Shown here piece by piece: positions 36,430 through 45,736 of a DNA stretch of 52,749 bases. Position 1 is the first letter of the stretch. Each line of letters begins with the position of its first letter. The notes below the pieces were generated by a model, which did no database searches, was not told the DNA's origin, and saw nothing but the letters and a program-made list of their open reading frames with translations. Location of the stretch: NCBI GenBank assembly GCA_028818795.1, contig JAPPND010000110.1:1-52749 (forward strand), written 5' to 3'. The translations under genes and the position numbers were made by a program. Source of the DNA: Gammaproteobacteria bacterium. Lineage in GTDB: Bacteria > Pseudomonadota > Gammaproteobacteria > Pseudomonadales > Azotimanducaceae.

Positions 36430-36879
36430 ATGAGCGATCTGCGAGACCGTATCGAAACCGCGACCAAGGACGCCATGCGCGCCCGCGACAGGGAACGCGT
36501 CAAGGCGTTGCGTCTCGTCAACGCCGAACTCAAGCAGGCCGCGATCGACGGCCGCAAGACCCTCGCAGATGCCGATGTGGTCGGGGTCCTGGCGCGGATG
36601 GTCAAGCAACGTCGCGACTCGCAAGGTCAGTTCGAGGCGGCCGGTCGAGAGGATCTCGCCGCCATCGAGCGGTTCGAGATCGAAGTGATCGAGGACTTTC
36701 TGCCCCGCGCAATGTCGGCGGACGAGATCGACGATGCCGTTGCCGCCGCCATCGAGGCAACCGGTGCGGTCGGGATGAAAGACATGGGGCGTGTTATGGG
36801 CACCTTGAAGGGCGAGTTGACCGGCCGTGCGGACATGGGTGCCGTTAGCCAAGTGGTTCGCGCTGCCCTACAGGGCTGA
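36430..36879 (+). CDS. yqeY: GatB/YqeY domain protein
   Basis: This 149-aa protein matches the YqeY family throughout: LRDRIETATKDAMRARDRERVKALRLVNAELKQAAID, LARMVKQRRDSQGQFEAAGREDLAAIERFEIEVIEDFLPRAMS and GAVGMKDMGRVMGTLKGELTGRADMGAVS. It shares the C-terminal fold of GatB and may bind tRNA, but the role is not established. Between rpsU and dnaG in many Gammaproteobacteria. Confidence 0.95.
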   Translation: MSDLRDRIETATKDAMRARDRERVKALRLVNAELKQAAIDGRKTLADADVVGVLARMVKQRRDSQGQFEAAGREDLAAIERFEIEVIEDFLPRAMSADEIDDAVAAAIEATGAVGMKDMGRVMGTLKGELTGRADMGAVSQVVRAALQG

Positions 36880-36889
36880 GCTTTTTTTG
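36865..36889 (+). terminator. Possible weak intrinsic terminator after yqeY
   Basis: The end of yqeY reads GCCC-TACA-GGGC followed by TGAGC and a run of seven T. The stem is short (4-5 bp) and overlaps the stop codon, so it may only attenuate read-through into dnaG. Confidence 0.35.
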
Positions 36890-36969
36890 GCGCATTGAAA
36901 CCACGGCGACGCGCGAAAGCGGTCAAGTCCGCTAGCGTCCCTCCCTGCGCGGGTCTATCCTTTGCCGCA

Positions 36970-38700
36970 ATGGCAGGCCGGATCCCTGAATCGTTCATCA
37001 ACGACTTGCTGGGCCGGGTCGACATCGTCGATGTGATTGGACCCCGTGTCCAACTCAAGAAGTCCGGACGAAACCACAAGGGCCTGTGTCCGTTCCACGA
37101 CGAGAAAACGCCGTCGTTCAACGTCAACGAGGACCGCCAGACCTTCCATTGCTTCGGGTGTGAAGCACACGGCACGGCGCTCGGGTTCTTGATGGAATAC
37201 GACAGCCAGACCTTCCCGGAAGCCATCGAGACGTTGGCGTCCATGGTGGGCATGGAGGTTCCCAGGGAGGCTGCGCGCGGCCCCAAGGTGGATACCGAAC
37301 TCTACGACGTGCTCCGGGCGGCTGCGCGGGAGTTCCAGCGCTGGCTGCGCGGCGGCGAGGCCGCGGCGGCAGTCGCCTACTTGAGAGAGCGCGGTCTCTC
37401 GGGAGAAGTCGCCCGGGACTTCGGGATCGGTCTGGCGCCCGAGGGATGGGACCGGTTGAAGACCGCGCTCGCATCCTCCGGCGAACAGAAACTCGTCGAC
37501 GCAGGTTTGCTCGTGCGCCAAGAGGGTGGCCGTCGGACCTACGATCGGTTCCGCGAACGCATCGTTTTCCCAATCCGGAACACCCGAGGGCGGGTGATCG
37601 GATTCGGCGGGCGTGTCTACGGGGACGGACAACCCAAGTACATCAATTCCCCCGAAACGGAGGTGTTCCGCAAAGGACAGGAACTCTACGGCCTCTACGA
37701 GGCCCGACGCGCCCAGCGCGGCCTCCAGAGCGTGGTTGTCGTGGAGGGCTACATGGACGTCGTCGCATTGGCGCAACACGGGGTCACCAACGCCGTGGCT
37801 ACGCTCGGCACAGCGATAGGACAGTCCCACTTCGAGACGCTATACCGGCATGTGAACCTTGTCGTGTGTTGCTTCGATGGCGACGACGCGGGGCGGGGCG
37901 CGGCGTGGAAGGCCGTCGACGCGGCGTTCCCGGTATTGTCCGAAACCCGTCAGTTGAAGTTCGTGTTCCTGCCGGAGGGCGAAGACCCCGACACGATTGT
38001 CCGGCAGCGGGGCCGCGAACACTTTGAAGGATTGTTGGATTCCGCCGAACCCGTCGCAGAGTATTTTCTGAATCGCCTTCAAACTGGTCGTGATCTCAGC
38101 AAAGCAGACGGACGGGCGGCGTTGGTCGAACTTGCGGCCAAGGACATTCGCAGGCTGCCGCAGGGCGGATTGAAGGAAATACTCATCAACGATCTCGCCG
38201 CCCGGTCCCGGATGGACGCATCCGTGATTGCACAGGCTGTGCGTGAACCGGGCGAAATGGGCGTTGAATACCTGGCCGGCGATGTGGGTCGATCGGGCGG
38301 CCGGCGCGACTTCGGGAATAAACCATTGCTGAAATACGTAGTCCAATACCCACAGCTGATTGACAGCATGGATGCGAGACTGCGCGCCGAACTTGCCGAT
38401 TCTGCGGATCCCAGCCTGCTAGCCGACGTCGTCCGGCAGATTGTGGAAGAGCCAGGTATGGATACCGGCACGTTGATCGCTAGCTATCAAGGCCAGGATT
38501 CCCACACGGAGCTTGCGGCCTTGGCTGACGAGGAGATACTGCTGACCGAGGAAGCGCTGGCTCTCGACCTAGAAAGGGAGGTGCGCAAGTACGTGGCCGT
38601 GAGGCAGGGCGCGGCACTTTCGCGCAGAGCCCGCGAGAGCGGGTCCGTGGAGGACGCGCAACGGCGGTATTCGGACGCGAAGGCCCAACAAACGCTATAA
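36970..38700 (+). CDS. dnaG: DNA primase
   Basis: DnaG makes RNA primers for replication. The 576-aa protein starts MAGRIPESFINDLLGRVDIVDVI and has the zinc-binding domain with Cys40, His43, Cys61 and Cys64 (CPFHDEKTPSF, FHCFGC), the TOPRIM core (FGGRVYGDGQPKYINSPET, VVVVEGYMDVVALAQHGVTNAVATLGTA, CFDGDDAGRGA) and a C-terminal helicase-interaction region. The frame opens at 36895, but family starts match the ATG at 36970. Upstream of rpoD. Confidence 0.97.
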   Translation: MAGRIPESFINDLLGRVDIVDVIGPRVQLKKSGRNHKGLCPFHDEKTPSFNVNEDRQTFHCFGCEAHGTALGFLMEYDSQTFPEAIETLASMVGMEVPREAARGPKVDTELYDVLRAAAREFQRWLRGGEAAAAVAYLRERGLSGEVARDFGIGLAPEGWDRLKTALASSGEQKLVDAGLLVRQEGGRRTYDRFRERIVFPIRNTRGRVIGFGGRVYGDGQPKYINSPETEVFRKGQELYGLYEARRAQRGLQSVVVVEGYMDVVALAQHGVTNAVATLGTAIGQSHFETLYRHVNLVVCCFDGDDAGRGAAWKAVDAAFPVLSETRQLKFVFLPEGEDPDTIVRQRGREHFEGLLDSAEPVAEYFLNRLQTGRDLSKADGRAALVELAAKDIRRLPQGGLKEILINDLAARSRMDASVIAQAVREPGEMGVEYLAGDVGRSGGRRDFGNKPLLKYVVQYPQLIDSMDARLRAELADSADPSLLADVVRQIVEEPGMDTGTLIASYQGQDSHTELAALADEEILLTEEALALDLEREVRKYVAVRQGAALSRRARESGSVEDAQRRYSDAKAQQTL

Positions 38701-38701
38701 T
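38696..38701 (+). promoter_or_regulatory. Consensus -10 element upstream of rpoD
   Basis: A perfect TATAAT overlaps the dnaG stop codon, 66 bases before the rpoD ATG. No good -35 sits at 16-18 bases (GGACGC at 17), so it may need an activator or an alternative sigma factor. In E. coli an internal heat-inducible rpoD promoter lies within dnaG, so a promoter in this position is plausible. Confidence 0.4.
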
Positions 38702-38766
38702 GTGCCGTTTTTTTGTTCCCGTAGGCCGGCTCCGGCCGATCCAAACGATCCAACCCACGAGGTGAC

Positions 38767-40602
<1,836 letters not shown>

Positions 40603-40620
40603 CGCTAGGGAGCGATCCGC

Positions 40621-40638
40621 GACTAGACGAATCTAGTC
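40621..40638. terminator. Hairpin between convergent rpoD and the unknown anchored protein gene
   Basis: GACTAGA-CGAA-TCTAGTC is a perfect 7-bp stem with a 4-base loop in the 30-base convergent gap, and it contains the stop codon of the minus-strand gene. There is no T run on either side, so it is at best a hairpin that protects or pauses transcripts. Confidence 0.35.
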
Positions 40639-41595
40639 CTCCAGCACTTGCGGCGGCGCACTCCTAATGGTTGGCAGCAGACGCAGGCGCGCCTCGGCCC
40701 ATTCGACGCCGTGGAGCGCCGCGAAGTCGTACAACGCTTTCGACTGGTCGCGGTCGAACGCCTCCCCAGTCGGCGTGGGGAGCTTCTCGAACCACGTCAG
40801 GACCGACTCTGGCAACGAGGCGCAGCGCATCACCCGCCAGGCGTAGCGGTACATCGCGTCCTCTGCGCGCTGCCGCAGCGTCCAGTATTCTTCCGGCGTC
40901 AGATCGGGGTCGGCGTCGAGCCACTCGACGCGACGCCGCCAGATTTCCGTCTTTTCGGCGGGCTCGAAGAACCCGTGGGGTACGTCCCCCGGCGGCGACC
41001 AGGGAATGCGCAAACCGTCGGCGGCAAGCGGCTTCACGCACGCCTCCTGCAGCAGACCAGCAGCCGCCACGGCATCTGCGGCGCAAGCGATGCGGCGCGC
41101 ACCATCGCCGCCCTCCGAGCAGACCACATCGGCGAGTGCGGCTTCGGCTCGAGCGCGGTCGGCTTCGGCATCGCCGAACACGTCCCGCCAGGTCGGCATC
41201 GGTGGGTCGCCTCTCTCTCTCGCCGCTGCCAACGCCTCGTCCTCCTCCTTGATGTGCCATCCCGCGTGCCCGGAGAAAAGCCGCACCGGGGGCACCCGCT
41301 CGCCGAAGAACTGGCGGTCCATCGCGAATGCACAGGGGTCGCCAGGCTGCGCCTTCCACGGCTCGCCCGCGCACGCGGCCGCAGCGACGGGGATAGTGGC
41401 GGCGTCCACCACCGGCGCGGCCTGCGGGAAAGCGCTCGCAGGCGAGGGAGTCGCCCTTTCAGGCGGGGTGCCAGCTGGGCGCTGCGGCGGGCTGGCTGCG
41501 GTCGGTTGTGGCACGTCGCGCAGCAAAAACCAACCGCAGGCCGCAGCCACCGCGACTGCGGCGAAGGCGGTCGCCGCCTTCCCTCTCAATTGCAT
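40633..41595 (-). CDS. Membrane-anchored or secreted protein of unknown function
   Basis: The 320-aa product starts MQLRGKAATAFAAVAVAAACGWFLLRDV, an N-terminal anchor or uncleaved signal, then a Pro/Ala/Ser-rich linker (residues 28-65) and a region with several Cys (AACAGEPWKAQPGDPCAF, VVCSEG, IACAADA, EACVKPL, MRCASLP). I recognise no domain. The charged helical segments (DLTPEEYWTLRQRAEDAMYRYAWRVM) suggest a soluble alpha-helical periplasmic part. The ATG at 41595 overlaps the end of the HExxH frame upstream by ten bases, so the two genes look coupled. The longer open frame to 41673 is not supported. Confidence 0.6.
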   Translation of the reverse strand: MQLRGKAATAFAAVAVAAACGWFLLRDVPQPTAASPPQRPAGTPPERATPSPASAFPQAAPVVDAATIPVAAAACAGEPWKAQPGDPCAFAMDRQFFGERVPPVRLFSGHAGWHIKEEDEALAAARERGDPPMPTWRDVFGDAEADRARAEAALADVVCSEGGDGARRIACAADAVAAAGLLQEACVKPLAADGLRIPWSPPGDVPHGFFEPAEKTEIWRRRVEWLDADPDLTPEEYWTLRQRAEDAMYRYAWRVMRCASLPESVLTWFEKLPTPTGEAFDRDQSKALYDFAALHGVEWAEARLRLLPTIRSAPPQVLED

Positions 41596-42262
41596 GCGTC
41601 TGCCGCCGAACTCACCCTCCCTAGAGCGGATTCGAATGTACTTCCATGAACACCAGGGCCTCTCTGCTTGCACGTTTTCAGATTCGTGACAATGTGGTGC
41701 GCGATCTCATGCTCCAGGATACCGAGAAGCGTCGTCGCGTTACCCTCCGCCACTGTTCTCTTTACGACGGTAACGAACCTGTTCCCTCGGATGCAGCCCG
41801 CGAAGGAATCGACGTTTTCTCCCCCCACCCTCGGGTTTCCTCGATCCGCAACTCGTGGGGCGTGGCCTCGGCCCTATCGTCCTCCTCGAGACTCCCAATT
41901 TTGCACTCGGATTGCACCACCGACTGGGCGACGCACTCGAACTCGAACGTGTCCGCGTTGTAGGTCTTCACCTGCGAGCCCGAACAGACGCATGTGGGGT
42001 TGGCGATGCCGTTGCCACAGTCTGGGTTTCCCGCGTAGTTCTGTTCGCCGGGGCCGTAAACGCCCGTGCCGGTCGACACGTAGACGCAGAGGTCCGCGTA
42101 TTGAGGATTGCTGCTGTTCGCCCTGCAGAAGTCGCCCAGGGTCTGGGTGTAGGAGATTGTCGAGTTCCTCCCCATCACGCGGACCTCCTCAATATTGCTC
42201 GCTTGCGCCGTTGCGTAGGCTGCGATCAATGCACCGGCGACCGTCGCGTTGAGCAGTCGCAT
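41586..42262 (-). pseudogene. Secreted HExxH-motif protein gene interrupted by a frameshift
   Basis: The first frame (42262 to 41762, 166 aa) has a strong start (AGGAGGGG just upstream), a signal peptide MRLLNATVAGALIAAYATAQA and a Cys-containing region (FCRANSSNPQYADLCVYV, NPDCGNGIANPTCVCSG). A run of six G on the coding strand (41821-41826) marks a frame change: adding one G would continue into GGENVDSFAGCIRGNRFVTVV...GILEHEIAHHIVTNLKTCKQ, which holds a zinc-peptidase-like HEIAH motif and ends at 41586. The second frame's end overlaps the next gene's start, which supports it as the true C-terminus. The joined protein would be about 225 aa. No third zinc ligand is obvious. It could be a pseudogene, a slippage switch or an assembly error. 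Confidence 0.55.
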
Positions 42263-42597
42263 TTTGCCCCTCCTAAAATTGCTCCTTCGAACTGGAAGCA
42301 TGCGACAGTTGGCCCGTCTCGTCAAAGAAAGAACCGCTTGTTCCGGGGTGTATGTCTTGAATGTGAGAAATGTGACGGGATTGAAGCATGCCCGGCGCTC
42401 GTCCAGATCGTCGACGCGTACCATGCCCACGAGCACCTGTTCGACATCGCCGGGGCCACCTACGGACTAGTCGGTAGAGAACTAGCCCTCGCCCGGGCGG
42501 GGCAACGCCGCAACGAACTCCACGCCGGCGGACTTGCTTCGCATAAGCTCCGAGGAGGCTTGCACTGTAATCTGCGCGACCCCGAAGCGCTCGCGTT
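42263..42597. other. 335-base stretch without a supportable gene
   Basis: This lies between the HExxH gene start and the tRNA 3' end. Short open frames cross it on the plus strand but have no start signal, family similarity or consistent composition. The minus-strand Shine-Dalgarno of the HExxH gene is at its left edge. I see no repeat, RNA fold or promoter that I can defend. Confidence 0.4.
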
Positions 42598-42970
42598 TGG
42601 TGGGCCCACCAGGACTCGAACCTGGGACCAATGGATTCACGGTCTCCCGGCGTTTCCGCCGGGCGTGGACTATCTCACCACCCTCGCCGTCGAGTCACCG
42701 GCGGCGGTCGGGTGCGGGACGCTCAAGCCTGTCATCAAGGACGCTCGGCTCCGTGCCGATAGCACTCGGCCAGTCCTCAGGTAGTCTCTGCACCTTCCGG
42801 CGGTGTACCGCCGGCTTGGCTCAGGATTGCCGTGGTCGCCACGACCGACGGTTTCCCTGAATTCATCCCGTTCATCTTCCGGCTTTCGCCGCAAGCGCAC
42901 CATCCGAGGTTCGCGGTCCGCGAACCCGTTGCGATGAGTCCACTGCTCTAACCAACTGAGCTATAGGCCC
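42598..42970 (-). tRNA. ileX: tRNA-Ile(CAU), split by a group I intron in the anticodon loop
   Basis: The two exons, 42970-42934 (37 nt) and 42637-42598 (40 nt), join into a complete 77-nt tRNA with encoded CCA. It has acceptor GGGCCTA/TGGGCCC, D stem GCTC/GAGC, anticodon stem GTGGA/TCCAT with loop CTCATAA, and T arm CCAGG-TTCGAGT-CCTGG. The anticodon is CAU. The variable region TGGTC and the stem pattern resemble the minor isoleucine tRNA whose C34 becomes lysidine (TilS), rather than elongator Met; this is inference. In Pseudomonas a CAU tRNA also follows rpoD. The tRNA cannot function unless the 296-nt insert is removed. A TACACT -10-like box lies ten bases upstream of the 5' end. Confidence 0.9.
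42638..42933 (-). ncRNA. Self-splicing group I intron (IC3-like) in tRNA-Ile(CAU)
   Basis: The insert lies directly after the anticodon, so the 5' exon ends in U (CAU) and the intron ends in G, as group I splicing requires. The guide sequence GGAUGGUG (GUG at 42900-42898) can pair with the exon CAU, the same P1 pairing used by the Azoarcus tRNA-Ile intron. Other core elements are visible on the minus strand: CGGCGAAAGCC just after the guide, AATCCTGAGCCAAGCC (about 42814-42829), GGTGCAGAGACTA (about 42783-42795) and GAGATAGTCC (about 42668-42677), where GACTA and TAGTC can form P7. The 296-nt length exceeds Azoarcus (about 205 nt); no homing endonuclease is encoded. Confidence 0.88.
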
Positions 42971-43112
42971 GTCGATTGGGAGTGTAGGGGCCGCGGCGGA
43001 TGGCGTCCACAGCGGGTAGCGCGCGGGCGCATCCTACGGCAGCCGGATTGCCGACCGCCGGCGCAGCCGTCCGCGTCCGAGCCGGAACGACCGGCTGGTA
43101 CACTGGCTGAAT

Positions 43113-43283
43113 GGGAGGGATGCTCGCCAGTCACAACAAGCCGTCGGTTTGGGTGTCGAGGCCGACCTCCACGTCTGGGAAGGGCTTGGCCATGCGACGT
43201 TTGCGTTCAACCCACGGCTTCCGGAGCCGGACGAAGTGCACAACGTGATTGTACGCTTCTTCGACAAACACCTCGGGCGGTAA
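43113..43283 (+). pseudogene. C-terminal remnant of an alpha/beta-hydrolase (esterase/lipase)
   Basis: Translating the frame that stops at TAA 43281-43283 gives a segment with GVEADLHVWEGLGHATF, FNPRLPEPDE and VIVRFFDKHLGR, which matches the final strand and catalytic-His region of hormone-sensitive-lipase-like esterases (VWEGLGHAF...FFDRHLG). The preceding oxyanion (HGG) and nucleophile (GDSAGG) parts are absent, and the frame has no start codon with a ribosome site. It therefore appears to be the 3' end of a decayed gene, between the tRNA and the O-antigen ligase gene. Confidence 0.6.
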
Positions 43284-43289
43284 CCCGGC

Positions 43290-44531
43290 ATGAGCGGCGC
43301 CCCGGGGGCACGCGAATCGCGGTGGCACACCGTCCCGGGGGCGCTTCTCGAATACCGCGTTCCCGCTAGCGCGACGATTCTCCTGGTCGCATTGGGATCG
43401 ATCTTCGTCCTGACCTCCCAAAGCGCATCGAGTTGGCCGACGTACATCCTCGGCGCCTACGTTCTCGCCGGTGCGGCCAAGTGGCGTTCGTTGTTTCTCG
43501 ACAGAGGTTTCCTGGTTGTCGTCGTCCTGCTCGCCTACATCCCCTTGTCGAGCCTGTGGTCGACGCCATGGGACGCACGGGAGGCGTTCAGCCAGGTGAT
43601 GCGCGCGCTCCTGGTGTTCACCTTCGTGGTTTGCATTGCCGAATCCGTGCAGGTAGATTGGTTCCTCCGTCGGCTCACCCAGGCGGTGCTGGTCTGCGGG
43701 ACGTTGGCGGCGGCTGCGGCCATCGCCGTTTTCTTCGTCGAGTCGCCGGATGAACTGCGGTTGAACGGGCTTGGGCAGCTGGATAGCCACGTCATGGCGG
43801 CCATGGTCTACGCGGTCGCCGCGGTTTGCGGCTTGGCATGGCTTTCCAGCGACGACCGGTTCGTCGCGCGTTGGATTGCGGGCGTGTGCGTGGCGGTCCT
43901 CGTCGTCGCGGTGCTCCTGGCCGGATCCCGGAATGCCATGGTATGCATGGTGTTCGGGCTCGGTTGTGTGCTGATCGCCAACCGGGTTCCTACGGCGCGA
44001 GGGTTCATTCTCATCGCGGGCTCGTTTGCCGTCGCGCTCCTCGTGGCGCTCTTGGCGGTCTATTGGCTGGTGCCCGGCGGAAACGAAGTGATCCTTCCCC
44101 GCGGGACGAGCTTCCGTCCCGCGATCTGGATGGACTACGCGGCTCGAATCCGTGTCGACGGCATGTGGTTCGGTCTCGGTGTATTGACGCCCGATCTGAT
44201 CCAGGTCGGCGGCTACGACGTACTGCACCCCCACAACCTGTACCTTGCCGTGGCCCACCAATCGGGGCTTTTTGGCCTCGCACTGCTGGTGACAGTAATC
44301 ACGGTCACGGTGCACACGCTGTTCAGCAACTACGACCAGCCCGAGGCAAAGCTCGGCCTTGCGGTCTGGGCCCTGGCGCTACCGGGCTACCTGCTGGACG
44401 GTCACGAGTTGGTCGACAAGATCGGCTGGACCTGGCTGCTGTTCTGGCTGCCGGTTGGAATTGCGCTCGGCATTCGCGCGCGACGGGGACTCGAAGACGC
44501 ACGTCGATTCGGCGTACGGGTCATCTCGTAG
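43290..44531 (+). CDS. O-antigen ligase/polymerase family membrane protein
   Basis: The 413-aa protein has about 10-12 hydrophobic helices and the Wzy_C/WaaL-type loop: LLAGSRNAMVCMVFGLG, then a periplasmic loop containing LPRGTSFRPAIWMDYAARIRVDGMWFGLG and VLHPHNLYLAVAHQSGLFGLALL, with the HPHN(L)Y-type motif typical of O-antigen ligases. It probably transfers or polymerises surface glycan on the periplasmic side. Whether it is ligase or polymerase cannot be decided. The TAG stop is provided by repeat copy 6. Two glycosyltransferase genes converge from the other side. Confidence 0.85.
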   Translation: MSGAPGARESRWHTVPGALLEYRVPASATILLVALGSIFVLTSQSASSWPTYILGAYVLAGAAKWRSLFLDRGFLVVVVLLAYIPLSSLWSTPWDAREAFSQVMRALLVFTFVVCIAESVQVDWFLRRLTQAVLVCGTLAAAAAIAVFFVESPDELRLNGLGQLDSHVMAAMVYAVAAVCGLAWLSSDDRFVARWIAGVCVAVLVVAVLLAGSRNAMVCMVFGLGCVLIANRVPTARGFILIAGSFAVALLVALLAVYWLVPGGNEVILPRGTSFRPAIWMDYAARIRVDGMWFGLGVLTPDLIQVGGYDVLHPHNLYLAVAHQSGLFGLALLVTVITVTVHTLFSNYDQPEAKLGLAVWALALPGYLLDGHELVDKIGWTWLLFWLPVGIALGIRARRGLEDARRFGVRVIS

Positions 44532-44672
44532 GGGCGGGGCTATTCCTCCCGGAAGGCGCGCCCCCGCCCGTTGGGATTCCGCACGGCAGTGATCCGGGGA
44601 ATACGAGAATGCGGAGCATTCTCGATCGCGCCCGCAGGGCGCGCCGGGACGGGACGAGCCCGTCCCCTACGG
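44527..44672. repeat. Dispersed palindromic repeat, extended form (copy 6)
   Basis: The left edge is CGTAGGGGCGGGGC and the right edge GTCCCCTACGGG, enclosing GGGCGCGCC... and GGGACGGGACGAGCCCGTCCC-like hairpins plus an extra ATACGAGAATGCGGAGCATTCTCG palindrome (about 44601-44624). Both outer edges provide TAG stops: one for the O-antigen ligase gene and one, on the opposite strand, for the glycosyltransferase gene. Confidence 0.75.
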
Positions 44673-45734
44673 GCGGTTCGTGGCCTCGTCGAGCACATCG
44701 ATCGTGGTCTGGGCGGCCCGGTCCCACGAGAATGCACGACTTCGACGCCGGGCGTTTGCCGCCAAGCGACGGTGCGCTTCCCGGTCCTTGGCGAGCTTGA
44801 GAAACGCGCGGGCGATGCTCGCGGGATTGTCCGGATCGACTAGGATCCCCGCATCGCCGGCGACCTGGGCCATTGCGCCCGTCCCGGACGTGATGACGGG
44901 TTTGCCGTGGTGCATCGCCTCGACCAGTGGAATGCCGAACCCCTCGTAGAACGAAGCCAGCACCAGTGCGGTGCTCGATTGGTACACGCCCGTCAATCGC
45001 TCGTCCGAGATGGGACCTAGGTCGACAATCCGTTCGTCTGCCGGGTTGACGGCCTCGACGCCGCGGAGCCCGGGCTCGCCCCATCCGGCGGGCCCGACGA
45101 GTACTAGGCCGTGGTCTAGCCCGGTTGCCGATGCTCGGCGGAAACCCTCGACGACGCCCCGGAGGTTCTTGCGCGGCTCCTTGGTGCCCACGAACAGAAA
45201 GTACGGCCTGGGATGCGTGAACGGCACCACGTGCGACGCCTCGCGAGGGGCATTGTTGATCGTCGTGACGTCGCGCCGGCCGCAATACTCGGCAATACGG
45301 GTGGCAGTGTCTGCCGAGACGGCGATGACGCGATCTGCTCGGGCTAGGGCCAGGGGCATCAGGGCCGTGTCGAGCAGGCGGTTCAGGGGGTGCATGGTTT
45401 CGGGGGCTACCCGCCACACCATGTCGTGGATGGTGACCACTGCGGGCGTGTGACGGAGCGTCAACGGCAGGTGGTGACGCGGGGAAAAATAAACGTCTAC
45501 CCGGTCGTGCCTGGCCCAGTGCGCGAACGCGACATTCGCGGTCACGAAGCCGTTCAATCTGCGCGACGGGCCGCTGCGGAATGTGCCCTTGAGATCGGAC
45601 GGTTGCGCGGGACGACGGTCGAGATAGATGAACAGGTCGTGATCGTCAGCGATGCGGGCGAGGATCTCGCGCGTGTAGACGCCGATTCCGGAGAACGGAT
45701 GGCGCAGCGGACGGCCATCGACGGCGATCCGCAC
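44667..45734 (-). CDS. Glycosyltransferase family 4 protein
   Basis: The 355-aa protein has the GT-B layout: an N-terminal acceptor domain starting MRIAVDGRPLRHPFSGIGVYTREIL, FSPRHHLPLTLRHTPAVVTIHDM, then the donor domain YFLFVGTKEPRKNLRGVVEGF, LVLVGPAGWGEPGL, and ALVLASFYEGFGIPLVEAMHHGKPVITSGTGAMAQVAGDAGILVDPDNP with the E-x7-E retaining signature. It resembles mannosyltransferases of O-chain assembly; donor not determinable. GTG start. It follows the next GT4 gene by two bases. Confidence 0.92.
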   Translation of the reverse strand: MRIAVDGRPLRHPFSGIGVYTREILARIADDHDLFIYLDRRPAQPSDLKGTFRSGPSRRLNGFVTANVAFAHWARHDRVDVYFSPRHHLPLTLRHTPAVVTIHDMVWRVAPETMHPLNRLLDTALMPLALARADRVIAVSADTATRIAEYCGRRDVTTINNAPREASHVVPFTHPRPYFLFVGTKEPRKNLRGVVEGFRRASATGLDHGLVLVGPAGWGEPGLRGVEAVNPADERIVDLGPISDERLTGVYQSSTALVLASFYEGFGIPLVEAMHHGKPVITSGTGAMAQVAGDAGILVDPDNPASIARAFLKLAKDREAHRRLAANARRRSRAFSWDRAAQTTIDVLDEATNRP

Positions 45735-45736
45735 GC

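Noticed and set aside
41855-42784. 309-aa plus-strand ORF crossing the HExxH gene and into the tRNA
   Set aside because: It runs through a structural RNA and antisense to a gene with a strong ribosome site; no domain is recognised.
42670-42903. 77-aa ORF inside the tRNA intron on the minus strand
   Set aside because: It has no LAGLIDADG, GIY-YIG or HNH motif, its sequence is the conserved ribozyme core, and it lacks a ribosome-binding site.
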